A stretch of 6,161 bases of DNA from the NCBI GenBank assembly GCA_024206355.1, contig JAAGZM010000507.1, positions 1-6,161 on the forward strand, read 5' to 3'. The translations under genes and the position numbers were made by a program. Positions 1 to 5,220 of the stretch are shown here, in pieces; position 1 is the stretch's first letter, and every line of letters begins with the position of its first letter. The stretch comes from Gammaproteobacteria bacterium. GTDB lineage: Bacteria > Pseudomonadota > Gammaproteobacteria > Enterobacterales > GCA-2746155. A model generated the notes under the pieces. That model saw only the letters and a list, made by a program, of their open reading frames with translations, ran no database searches and was not told where the DNA came from.

Positions 1-119
1 GGTTTAACGGTTAAAAGTGTTAATCGTGCCGATATCACTGCGATAACAATTGATATTGCCAATAAGATATAAAAAATAGTGCTAAATAATTGTTCTGGAT
101 CAGCTGCAGCATTAAGCAC
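1..119 (-). CDS. Possible N-terminus of an unidentified membrane protein (partial, runs off left edge)
   Basis: This minus-strand frame is open from an in-frame TAG at 123-125 to the left edge and gives about 39 residues from a GTG at 117-119. The product begins VLNAAADPEQLF and continues into a strongly hydrophobic segment (about residues 11-31, rich in Ile, Val, Leu and Ala), followed by Arg and Lys. This looks like a single membrane helix with an acidic outer N-terminus and a cytoplasmic C-terminal side. The residue pattern is protein-like, which is the main support. Weak points: the GTG has no well-placed ribosome-binding site (an AGG lies only 2 nt upstream), no ATG is in frame, and only a short piece is visible. 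It lies 85 nt after the preceding gene on the same strand and has a TATAAT box upstream (170-175). I do not recognise the family. Confidence 0.42.
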   Translation of the reverse strand, partial: MLNAAADPEQLFSTIFYILLAISIVIAVISARLTLLTVK

Positions 120-169
120 TGCCTACAATTTTCTTACCAACGACCCATTTTTTAACTACTCTGTTCATC

Positions 170-198
170 ATTATAAAGTTGAGTCACTCTAAAGTTTA
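170..198 (-). promoter_or_regulatory. Candidate promoter for the reading frame leaving the left edge
   Basis: On the minus strand the gap after the coiled-coil gene carries a perfect TATAAT (170-175). Seventeen bases upstream is TAAACT (193-198), which matches only three positions of the sigma-70 -35 consensus TTGACA. A start site near position 163 would leave a leader of roughly 44 nt before the GTG at 117-119. The -35 position lies inside the palindrome at 187-201, which would suit repression or activation there. The -10 is seen directly; promoter function is inferred, and AT-rich DNA gives such boxes by chance. Confidence 0.3.
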
Positions 199-201
199 GA
201 G
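187..201. repeat. 15-bp palindrome, CTCTAAA-G-TTTAGAG
   Basis: A perfect inverted repeat with 7-bp arms around one central base begins 3 nt downstream of the stop codon of the coiled-coil gene. As RNA it could form only a short 5-6 bp stem, and no U-run follows on the minus strand, so it is a poor intrinsic terminator. Its symmetry and its overlap with the candidate -35 position fit a dimeric regulator's operator better. The symmetry is certain; any role is inferred. Confidence 0.55.
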
Positions 202-204
202 ACA

Positions 205-1308
205 TTACTTTTTATCTTCTTCATCAGGATCCTCTCGCTCTTCCACTTTTGCTTCAGCAACTGGCTCTTCCACTTCTGCTTCAGCAACTGGCTTTTCCAC
301 TTCTACTTCAGCAACTGGCTCTTCCACTTTTGCTTCAGCAACTGGCTCTTCCACTTTTGCTTCAGGCTTAGCTTCGGCTTCTTCAAATGCCTCATCCCAA
401 CTAGGTTCTGCTTCAGTAACTGGCTTTTCCACTTCTGCTTCAGCAACTGGCTTTTCCACTTCTGCTTCAGGCTTGGCTTCGGCTTCTTCAAATGCCTCAT
501 CCCAACTCGGTTCTGCTTCAGCAACTGGCTCTTCCACTTTTGCTTCAGCAACTGGCTCTTCCACTTTTACTTCAGGCTTGGCTTCTTCCTTAGGTTTAGG
601 TTTAGGTTCAGTTTGAGACTCCATCATCAAGTTTTCTGCAGAATCATCTGTTGATGCTGCTGCTTCAATCTGATCAGCTCCAAATGATTCCATTGCCGTT
701 AATATCTCATCAACAGACATATCTTTGCTATCAGACTCCTCTCCAAACATTGACGTATATTCGGCAAAGATATTATTTAAGGTGCTTAATGTAGTGTGCA
801 TTTCAATTTTAAGATTTTTATTTTCTTTTTTCAGTCTTGTAAGATCTTCAGATGCTTTATGAACATCTTTGGCAATAGCTTCTGCAGCTTGAGGTGCTTT
901 AGGTTCATCTTCAACTTCTTCAGTAATTTCTTCTTTTGAAACAGAAATAGAAAGCTCTTGATAAGCTCTTATTATCAATGATAATTCGTTATCAAGATTT
1001 GATATTGACTCTTCTTTACGTGATAAAAATGCATAAATTACCTTCTGCACAAAAGACTTTCTAGCCTCTAATATTTTTTTACTCGTTTCCTCACTCGCTG
1101 GCTCATCTAATCCGACTTTATTTTTAAGAAATTCAATAACCGTTTTTTTTCTGCTTTCTTCTTTTTCTTTATAAATAGAAACCAATTTCTGTAAGGATTT
1201 TCTATCTTGCTTTTTTCTACCAAATACAACTATAGATAAATATATGCTGAGCAATAAGAATGGCAATGCCAGCTCAAACTTAAGGATTATATCGTAAAAA
1301 TCTACCAT
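205..1308 (-). CDS. Membrane-anchored coiled-coil protein with acidic C-terminal tandem repeats
   Basis: A 367-residue protein that I do not recognise as a named family. Residues 8-30 form one hydrophobic helix followed at once by RKKQDRK, so by the positive-inside rule the N-terminus is outside and the bulk is cytoplasmic. Residues 31-120 are charged and predicted helical. Residues 141-185 look like a coiled coil that ends in EYTSMFGEE. Residues 190-235 are acidic and probably flexible. From about residue 238 the chain is a Glu/Pro/Val/Ala/Lys repeat: eight copies of a nine-residue unit close to KVEEPVAEA (residues 248-265, 283-300 and 318-353), with two identical copies of EPSWDEAFEEAEAKPEA (266-282 and 301-317) between them. 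The ATG at 1306-1308 has a good ribosome-binding site, GGAG at 1317-1320, 8 nt upstream and inside the last codons of the VWA gene; the genes are 5 nt apart and are probably translationally coupled. It could be a cytoplasmic scaffold or tether for the VWA protein, but no enzymatic motif is visible. Confidence 0.88.
   Translation of the reverse strand: MVDFYDIILKFELALPFLLLSIYLSIVVFGRKKQDRKSLQKLVSIYKEKEESRKKTVIEFLKNKVGLDEPASEETSKKILEARKSFVQKVIYAFLSRKEESISNLDNELSLIIRAYQELSISVSKEEITEEVEDEPKAPQAAEAIAKDVHKASEDLTRLKKENKNLKIEMHTTLSTLNNIFAEYTSMFGEESDSKDMSVDEILTAMESFGADQIEAAASTDDSAENLMMESQTEPKPKPKEEAKPEVKVEEPVAEAKVEEPVAEAEPSWDEAFEEAEAKPEAEVEKPVAEAEVEKPVTEAEPSWDEAFEEAEAKPEAKVEEPVAEAKVEEPVAEVEVEKPVAEAEVEEPVAEAKVEEREDPDEEDKK
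250..585 (-). repeat. Nested in-frame tandem repeat array (105-bp and 27-bp periods) in the coiled-coil gene
   Basis: Two adjacent 105-bp copies (358-462 and 463-567) differ at about seven positions by my reading. Each consists of two 27-bp units plus a 51-bp segment coding EPSWDEAFEEAEAKPEA. The tail of a third copy is visible at about 568-585, where the stretch at 570-585 equals that at 465-480. Four further 27-bp units follow at 250-276, 277-303, 304-330 and 331-357. All periods are multiples of three, so copy-number change keeps the frame. The high DNA identity, including silent positions, points to recent expansion by slippage or unequal recombination. The array also keeps a second minus-strand frame free of stops across about 250 bp, which is a by-product of the repetition. 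Confidence 0.93.
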
Positions 1309-1313
1309 CTTTG

Positions 1314-3122
1314 TTACTCCAGTTGCTTACTCAATTTATCGGCATTTATTTCATTTTGTTTCTTCATTCTTATAGAAAAAACCCAACCCAAAATAATTAA
1401 TATAATATTTACACCTAAGCCTATTCCTAACCAGAGAACCATATCGACTTCTTCAGTAACTTCCTCTTGAATCTCTTCAACAGGAGCTTCTTGTTCTAGC
1501 TCAGCCACTGGCTCAGTAACTAAACTTTTAGTATTAAACTGAATAATGGGAGGATTAACTAAAAACTGTCTTCCCGCAGGAGTTTCTCCACTAATCGTCA
1601 GTTGGATTTGATAATTACCACCCGCCTCTACTACAGGAAGTTCAATTGCTCTGTTATAACCTTTATCTAATTCAGCAGGTTTTAATATTTGCTGCCCATC
1701 AGGTAGTTGAGCATTGACTTGAATGTCAAGGCTATCAGCTTTAGAAACATCACCTACAGGAGTAAAAATGATTTTATGAGGTGTATTAACATCTTCACTA
1801 ATAACCTCTTTAACACTAACAGGGCTTTCAAAAATATTCATTGCCTGTTGTCGCATACGTTGAAAGGTTGGACTTTCAACCCATGCACTAATTTGGGCAA
1901 TTCCAGCATTTGAAGGTGCTGTTAGTTCAATGCTATATATCCCATCGAGTGCTTTTTTATCCACGTCATTGCCATCATCGAGTAAAACAAATGATGCTGT
2001 TTCACCATCATTATCCCTTACCTCAACTTCTATCGATAATAGCTTCAGAAAATCTTGCTGAGTAATAGTTTCATCTTCCTGAGTAAGATTGATATTAAAA
2101 TTGAATTTCTCATTCGCCAGTAAATTATTAGGTAAAGTAGTACTCTTTAGTTTTAAATTACTAACAATTAGAACACGATTGTCAGGATCCATTTCAGCAT
2201 GTACACGCCACTCGCCAACCATTGGCATATTAACGGTAATCAAATCATAAACGGCAGATTCAAACCATGTAATACGAGCACTATCAGAACCTGCATCGTA
2301 GTTTTCACCATCTGGTTGTTCTAACAGTGTTGGCTTAGAATCTTTATTTTTAAAGATAAGAACAGAAAATTCTTCAATCTGATCATCAATGGAAAAACGG
2401 TTATCTTTAAGAGGCACAGAATCACGTTCAGTCGCCTGCTCAAATATCTTCAGGAATACTTTCTGCAGCTCACTAGCATTAACTACTTTTTGATACCAGC
2501 CATCCGTCTCAGCTGCCATCTTCGATAATAACTTTTCGTCAGCATCACCGGATAATGCTATTGTATGTATGGTAATTCCAGCTTCTTTGTACTTTGGTAG
2601 AAGTTCATTTAGTACTTTTCGTCTAGCAGCTGCATTCTTTGATGGATTTTTTGAAACATCGACAACGCCATCCGTTAGTAGAATCAAACTCCGCTTAATA
2701 GAAAGATCAGGCTTCATCCAACCAAAGGAGGCTTTTTCCATTGCTCCACCAATGTTGGTAAACATCCCTAATGAATTTATTTTCTTCACAGACTCAACAG
2801 CTGACTTTTTCCATTGGTTATCAACAGGACCAATCGGAACTAGCATATTGACGTATTCACCAAAGGTCCATATTCCAGCATGACTATCTGGAGGTAATAA
2901 ATTACTCATTAACTGAACGGCGGGTATTCGTAAATTATCCGGATCATTTTTTTTCATACTGCCGGATATATCGACAAGCACACGTACGTCACTTGCTGGT
3001 TTAAGTTTTGTAGATTGATTTATAGTCTGAGCTGCAGATAGAGTAATTTGGAATCCGAGTAGAAAGCATAGCAGAAGCTGAACATTTATATGTCTTATCA
3101 TTATTGTTTGACCAGTTATCAT
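1314..3122 (-). CDS. Secreted VWA-domain protein with C-terminal membrane anchor
   Basis: A 602-residue protein from the ATG at 3120-3122. Residues about 8-31 are a signal peptide (MIRH, a Leu/Phe-rich core, then SAAQ). A von Willebrand factor A domain spans about 45-230 with a full MIDAS metal site: D51-x-S53-x-S55, T122 in FTNIGG, and D151 in LLTDG. Residues about 322-530 look like two beta-sandwich domains; the first contains LLDDG (380-384) and DGIYS (393-397), a pattern known from extracellular Ig-like domains. An acidic stalk (about 535-560), one membrane helix (561-583) and a short basic cytoplasmic tail complete it. The protein should therefore face the periplasm. From memory it resembles the gammaproteobacterial VWA family TIGR03503, whose function is unknown. 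The start is unsure: AGGA abuts the first ATG too closely, and the ATG at 3099-3101 would give a shorter, equally good signal peptide. The VWA calcium-channel and chelatase families are less likely because no matching partners are present. Confidence 0.9.
   Translation of the reverse strand: MITGQTIMIRHINVQLLLCFLLGFQITLSAAQTINQSTKLKPASDVRVLVDISGSMKKNDPDNLRIPAVQLMSNLLPPDSHAGIWTFGEYVNMLVPIGPVDNQWKKSAVESVKKINSLGMFTNIGGAMEKASFGWMKPDLSIKRSLILLTDGVVDVSKNPSKNAAARRKVLNELLPKYKEAGITIHTIALSGDADEKLLSKMAAETDGWYQKVVNASELQKVFLKIFEQATERDSVPLKDNRFSIDDQIEEFSVLIFKNKDSKPTLLEQPDGENYDAGSDSARITWFESAVYDLITVNMPMVGEWRVHAEMDPDNRVLIVSNLKLKSTTLPNNLLANEKFNFNINLTQEDETITQQDFLKLLSIEVEVRDNDGETASFVLLDDGNDVDKKALDGIYSIELTAPSNAGIAQISAWVESPTFQRMRQQAMNIFESPVSVKEVISEDVNTPHKIIFTPVGDVSKADSLDIQVNAQLPDGQQILKPAELDKGYNRAIELPVVEAGGNYQIQLTISGETPAGRQFLVNPPIIQFNTKSLVTEPVAELEQEAPVEEIQEEVTEEVDMVLWLGIGLGVNIILIILGWVFSIRMKKQNEINADKLSKQLE
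1317..1320 (-). promoter_or_regulatory. Ribosome-binding site of the coiled-coil gene
   Basis: GGAG sits 8 nt before the ATG at 1306-1308 and overlaps the final Glu codon and stop region of the VWA gene. It fixes the start of the downstream gene and implies that ribosomes finishing the VWA gene can reinitiate. Confidence 0.7.
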
Positions 3123-3200
3123 TCCTACTAGTTATAATGCCAAAGTTTAGCCGATTTTTCATTGATTTAAAGAAAAATGCTAAAAATAGAGTCGGTTTAG
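3123..3200 (-). other. AT-rich gap between ycgN and the VWA gene, with weak promoter and hairpin features
   Basis: No gene is visible in these 78 nt. An imperfect inverted repeat pairs 3148-3160 with 3172-3182: seven perfect A/T-dominated pairs (ATTTTTC with GAAAAAT), then TAGC/GCTA beyond a 2-nt bulge, around an 11-nt loop. It is too AT-rich and lacks a U-run, so it is not a convincing terminator. A minus-strand TATAAC (3131-3136) lies close to the VWA start with no recognisable -35. The gap may hold a weak separate promoter for the VWA pair, or read-through from ycgN may serve it; the sequence does not decide. Confidence 0.3.
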
Positions 3201-3650
3201 TTAATTATTAGGGTCAAACCATCCAATAATTCTATCTTCTAAGTCATCAACGTCCAATTCTGAGATAACACGTCCCTGTACAGTTTTACCTGCAAGTTGT
3301 GCAGATTTACTATTTTCAGTGACCAGAGGATGCCAAGAAGGTAGTTCTTTACCTGAGGCTAGAAGTCGGTATGAACATGATTCAGGCATCCATTTTAAAT
3401 CCAAAATATTGTCAGGGGTAATCGTAATACAATCATGTACCAAAACTTTCCTCTGATCATATTTAGAGCAACAACAGTTTTCAAGATCAAGTAACTTACA
3501 AACCACATCTGTTTGTAATATATGACCTGTTTCATCTTCTTCAAACTTGAAAATACAACACTTTGCACAACCATCACAAAGAGATTCCCACTCTTGTGAA
3601 CTCATTTCATTTAATTCTTTTGTTATCCAGAAGCCGTATTCATGTGCCAT
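3201..3650 (-). CDS. ycgN: YcgN family cysteine-cluster protein (UPF0260)
   Basis: A 149-residue protein matching the E. coli YcgN family in length (about 150) and landmarks: a Trp-rich start (EWESLCDGCAKCC, residues 20-32), then C51, C59 and C61 before the Y-x-x-R of KYDQR, C74, and the block C92-S-Y-R-L-L with the downstream PSWHPL (104-109). The spaced cysteines suggest binding of a metal or an iron-sulphur cluster; this is inferred, and the family's function is not established to my knowledge. There is one cysteine (C60) more than I recall for the E. coli protein, which has Gln there. No signal peptide or membrane helix is visible, so it should be cytoplasmic. Its ATG (3648-3650) overlaps the ycgL stop as TAATG and has little ribosome-binding site of its own, so its translation is probably coupled to ycgL. 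Confidence 0.93.
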   Translation of the reverse strand: MAHEYGFWITKELNEMSSQEWESLCDGCAKCCIFKFEEDETGHILQTDVVCKLLDLENCCCSKYDQRKVLVHDCITITPDNILDLKWMPESCSYRLLASGKELPSWHPLVTENSKSAQLAGKTVQGRVISELDVDDLEDRIIGWFDPNN

Positions 3651-3919
3651 TATTTTTCATCCGGCTCGAGATAGTTTTGATCAGCTAAAATTGTCGGTGG
3701 CATCTGTAAATAATAACCATCTTCTTTAAGTTTTTGAGTAACGAGACTAATATCAACCCTAGCAAGTTTGTCTCTTTTATCAAGATTCACTACCATTGAA
3801 AAATCAGGTTTACCAAATGCTTTGAGTAATGGCTCTGGAACTGTTGAGAAATCATCTCTAATAGTTGTATATAAATACATTTCTGATTTCAAAGAGCTAC
3901 TATAAATATAGCTTATCAT
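3650..3919 (-). CDS. ycgL: YcgL domain protein
   Basis: An 89-residue protein of the YcgL family. Diagnostic stretches are the N-terminal YIYSSSLKSEMYLY, then DDFSTVPEPLLKAFGKP, a Met-Val-Val strand followed by LDKRDKLARVD, and the C-terminal GYYLQMPP. The fold is a small alpha/beta domain, and the biochemical role is not established to my knowledge. It is a normal-length cytoplasmic member with no extra domain. The ATG at 3917-3919 is supported by GAGGA at 3927-3931 with 7 nt spacing. The stop overlaps the start of ycgN. The rnd-ycgL-ycgN order is, from memory, found in several gammaproteobacteria, whereas E. coli has ycgL and ycgN near minC, away from rnd. Confidence 0.94.
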   Translation of the reverse strand: MISYIYSSSLKSEMYLYTTIRDDFSTVPEPLLKAFGKPDFSMVVNLDKRDKLARVDISLVTQKLKEDGYYLQMPPTILADQNYLEPDEK

Positions 3920-4077
3920 CCTAAAATCCTCAATTGGACGCGTTTGAGTGTGTGTTTTTTAGGCTTAGTGGCGCAGGCAAACTCACTCAATTGATGAATA
4001 CTAATCCTTCTGTAAGTTGCTGTTTTGAAGTACATAATCATAATTTTGAGTCGGTCAACTGAGGATTCTAGGATCAT
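3916..4077 (-). CDS. Doubtful 53-codon reading frame between rnd and ycgL
   Basis: An ATG (4075-4077) opens a 53-codon frame that closes with a TGA sharing four bases with the ycgL start (ATGA), the classic arrangement for translational coupling. The product would start MILESSVDRLK and be basic (many Lys/Arg in its second half), with no membrane helix and no family that I recognise. Against it, the nearest ribosome-binding-like AGGA lies about 13 nt upstream, too far to be convincing, and a frame of this length can arise by chance in a 177-nt gap. It begins 19 nt after the rnd stop. Treat it as a candidate only. Confidence 0.2.
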   Translation of the reverse strand: MILESSVDRLKIMIMYFKTATYRRISIHQLSEFACATKPKKHTLKRVQLRILG

Positions 4078-4096
4078 GGGTATAAATATTTCCTGA
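3920..4096 (-). other. Gap between rnd and ycgL
   Basis: The 177 nt hold no secure gene. Features seen: the doubtful 53-codon frame; a minus-strand TTGACC (4053-4058) followed by TATG-like boxes at unsuitable or marginal spacing, so at best a weak promoter for ycgL-ycgN; an imperfect 12-bp palindrome around CTAG (4064-4075); and a TTGAGTG/CACTCAA inverted repeat (3944-3950 with 3984-3990) with a 33-nt loop. No GC-rich stem followed by a U-run marks the end of the fadD-rnd transcript. Confidence 0.35.
3927..3931 (-). promoter_or_regulatory. Ribosome-binding site of ycgL
   Basis: GAGGA lies 7 nt before the ycgL ATG, the best-placed Shine-Dalgarno match in the window. It supports that start without needing coupling to an upstream frame. 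Confidence 0.75.
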
Positions 4097-5218
4097 TTAC
4101 TTAATGTTGAATTTATTTTCGTTGATGATTTTACTTAACGGCTTTTCAAGTAAAGCTTTTCGCCATCCTTTCCAGCCATCAGGTTCAGGATACCACTGTG
4201 CAGCATGATGTAATAGAAATTGCTCAAGCCAGCGTTTACTAGGTAATACTTCTCGAGGAATATTTTTCTCAAGATTAATATCAAGCAATAAAGCTCGGCA
4301 GTCATTTAAGGTTTTGTTCGCACTAGGAAGACTTTTTAAACTTAATACTGGTTTAGTATCAGTTACTAGGTTATTCATAGCTTCTATTATTTGTTCGCCA
4401 TAATGCCTAATAATAAAAGGTGGTAATTCACATTGCTTGGTCAAGTGCTCAATTGTTTTAGAGCCTTCTAGAGCAATACAAAGCAGTTGCTGATCTTTAA
4501 TCACATGCTGTCGCGGCTTATCATCCTTTCTTGCAGTTTGCTCTCTCCATATTGCAAGTTGTTGCAATCGATCCAATGATTCACCTGTTGCTATGAACGC
4601 TTTTTTAACTTTCAAATAGGCAAGCTGGTCACTGACTTCCACTGATTTTTGTTCACAGCGCAAATCACAGTCTTCCGCCACAAAATCAGAGTAACCTAAT
4701 TCAAGTAATGCATTGTGTTGTTGCTTATAAATTGAGTTCAAATACAGGACATCAATTGCTGCATACTCAAGTTGAGGATCAGAGAGTGGTCGATTTAGCC
4801 AATTAGTTCTTGAATGCTGTTTTTCAATAACAACCTGCTCGTAATGCTCAATAACCTTCTGCAAACTCAAAGAGTGTCCCATTCCCAGCCATGAAGCTGC
4901 AATTTGCGTATCAAATAGATTATGTATGACAGCACAACCAATTGAATAAAATAATTCAATATCTTCACTCGAGGAATGCATAACTATTTTGATATTGGCA
5001 GATTCCAATAAATCAAAAAATGGTTGCAAGTTATCGCAAGCATTAGGATCAATTAAACTAATATTATTGCCATCAGAGACTTGAATTAAACCTGGTTGAG
5101 GGTAAAAAGTGCGTTCCCGAACAAACTCAGTATCAACTGATAAAACGCTGCTATCTTGCAGGGCAAGGCAACAGCGTATTAAATCATCGTTGTTATCTAT
5201 ATAGTCATATGATGTCAC
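4097..5218 (-). CDS. rnd: Ribonuclease D
   Basis: A 373-residue 3'-5' exoribonuclease that trims tRNA precursors and other structured RNAs in the cytoplasm (E. coli RNase D has about 375). All catalytic DEDDy residues are present: D29 and E31 (VDTEF), D86 (SSSEDIELF), and Y152 with D156 (EYAAIDVLYL). These sit one residue later than in the E. coli enzyme. A first HRDC domain spans about 214-295 (around LQQLAIWREQTARKDD), and the rest is the second HRDC-like domain expected for this family. The start is GTG at 5216-5218; an in-frame TGA at 5231-5233 leaves almost no alternative, and no ATG is in frame until residue 80. There is no clear ribosome-binding site, and the fadD stop is only 2 nt upstream, so translation probably depends on fadD. 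E. coli rnd likewise uses a non-ATG start next to fadD. Confidence 0.97.
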   Translation of the reverse strand: MTSYDYIDNNDDLIRCCLALQDSSVLSVDTEFVRERTFYPQPGLIQVSDGNNISLIDPNACDNLQPFFDLLESANIKIVMHSSSEDIELFYSIGCAVIHNLFDTQIAASWLGMGHSLSLQKVIEHYEQVVIEKQHSRTNWLNRPLSDPQLEYAAIDVLYLNSIYKQQHNALLELGYSDFVAEDCDLRCEQKSVEVSDQLAYLKVKKAFIATGESLDRLQQLAIWREQTARKDDKPRQHVIKDQQLLCIALEGSKTIEHLTKQCELPPFIIRHYGEQIIEAMNNLVTDTKPVLSLKSLPSANKTLNDCRALLLDINLEKNIPREVLPSKRWLEQFLLHHAAQWYPEPDGWKGWRKALLEKPLSKIINENKFNIK

Positions 5219-5220
5219 AA

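Noticed and set aside
1..72. Plus-strand frame ending in TAA at 70-72 that could be the tail of a convergent gene (GLTVKSVNRADITAIT...)
   Set aside because: Only 23 codons are visible, and the antisense frame encodes a much more protein-like membrane helix continuing to position 119. It cannot be excluded without the sequence to the left.
112..171. Short minus-strand frame starting ATGATG at 166-171 (MMNRVVKKWVVGKKIVGSA) that might be a frameshifted N-terminus of the edge gene
   Set aside because: It has no ribosome-binding site and overlaps the TATAAT box, so it would not be transcribed from that promoter. It ends after 19 codons, and no slippery site is evident.
303..551. 82-codon minus-strand frame inside the repeat array (Lys/Gln/Trp/Leu-rich)
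   Set aside because: It is the out-of-frame reading of the tandem repeats; once one unit lacks a stop in that frame, all copies do. The in-frame product has the membrane anchor, coiled coil and ribosome-binding site.
2569..2883. 104-codon plus-strand frame opposite the VWA domain
   Set aside because: Antisense shadow of the well-supported VWA coding region, with no family resemblance.
3148..3182. Inverted repeat as a transcription terminator for ycgN
   Set aside because: The stem is almost all A/T with a bulge, and no U-run follows on the minus strand; it is noted only within the gap entry.
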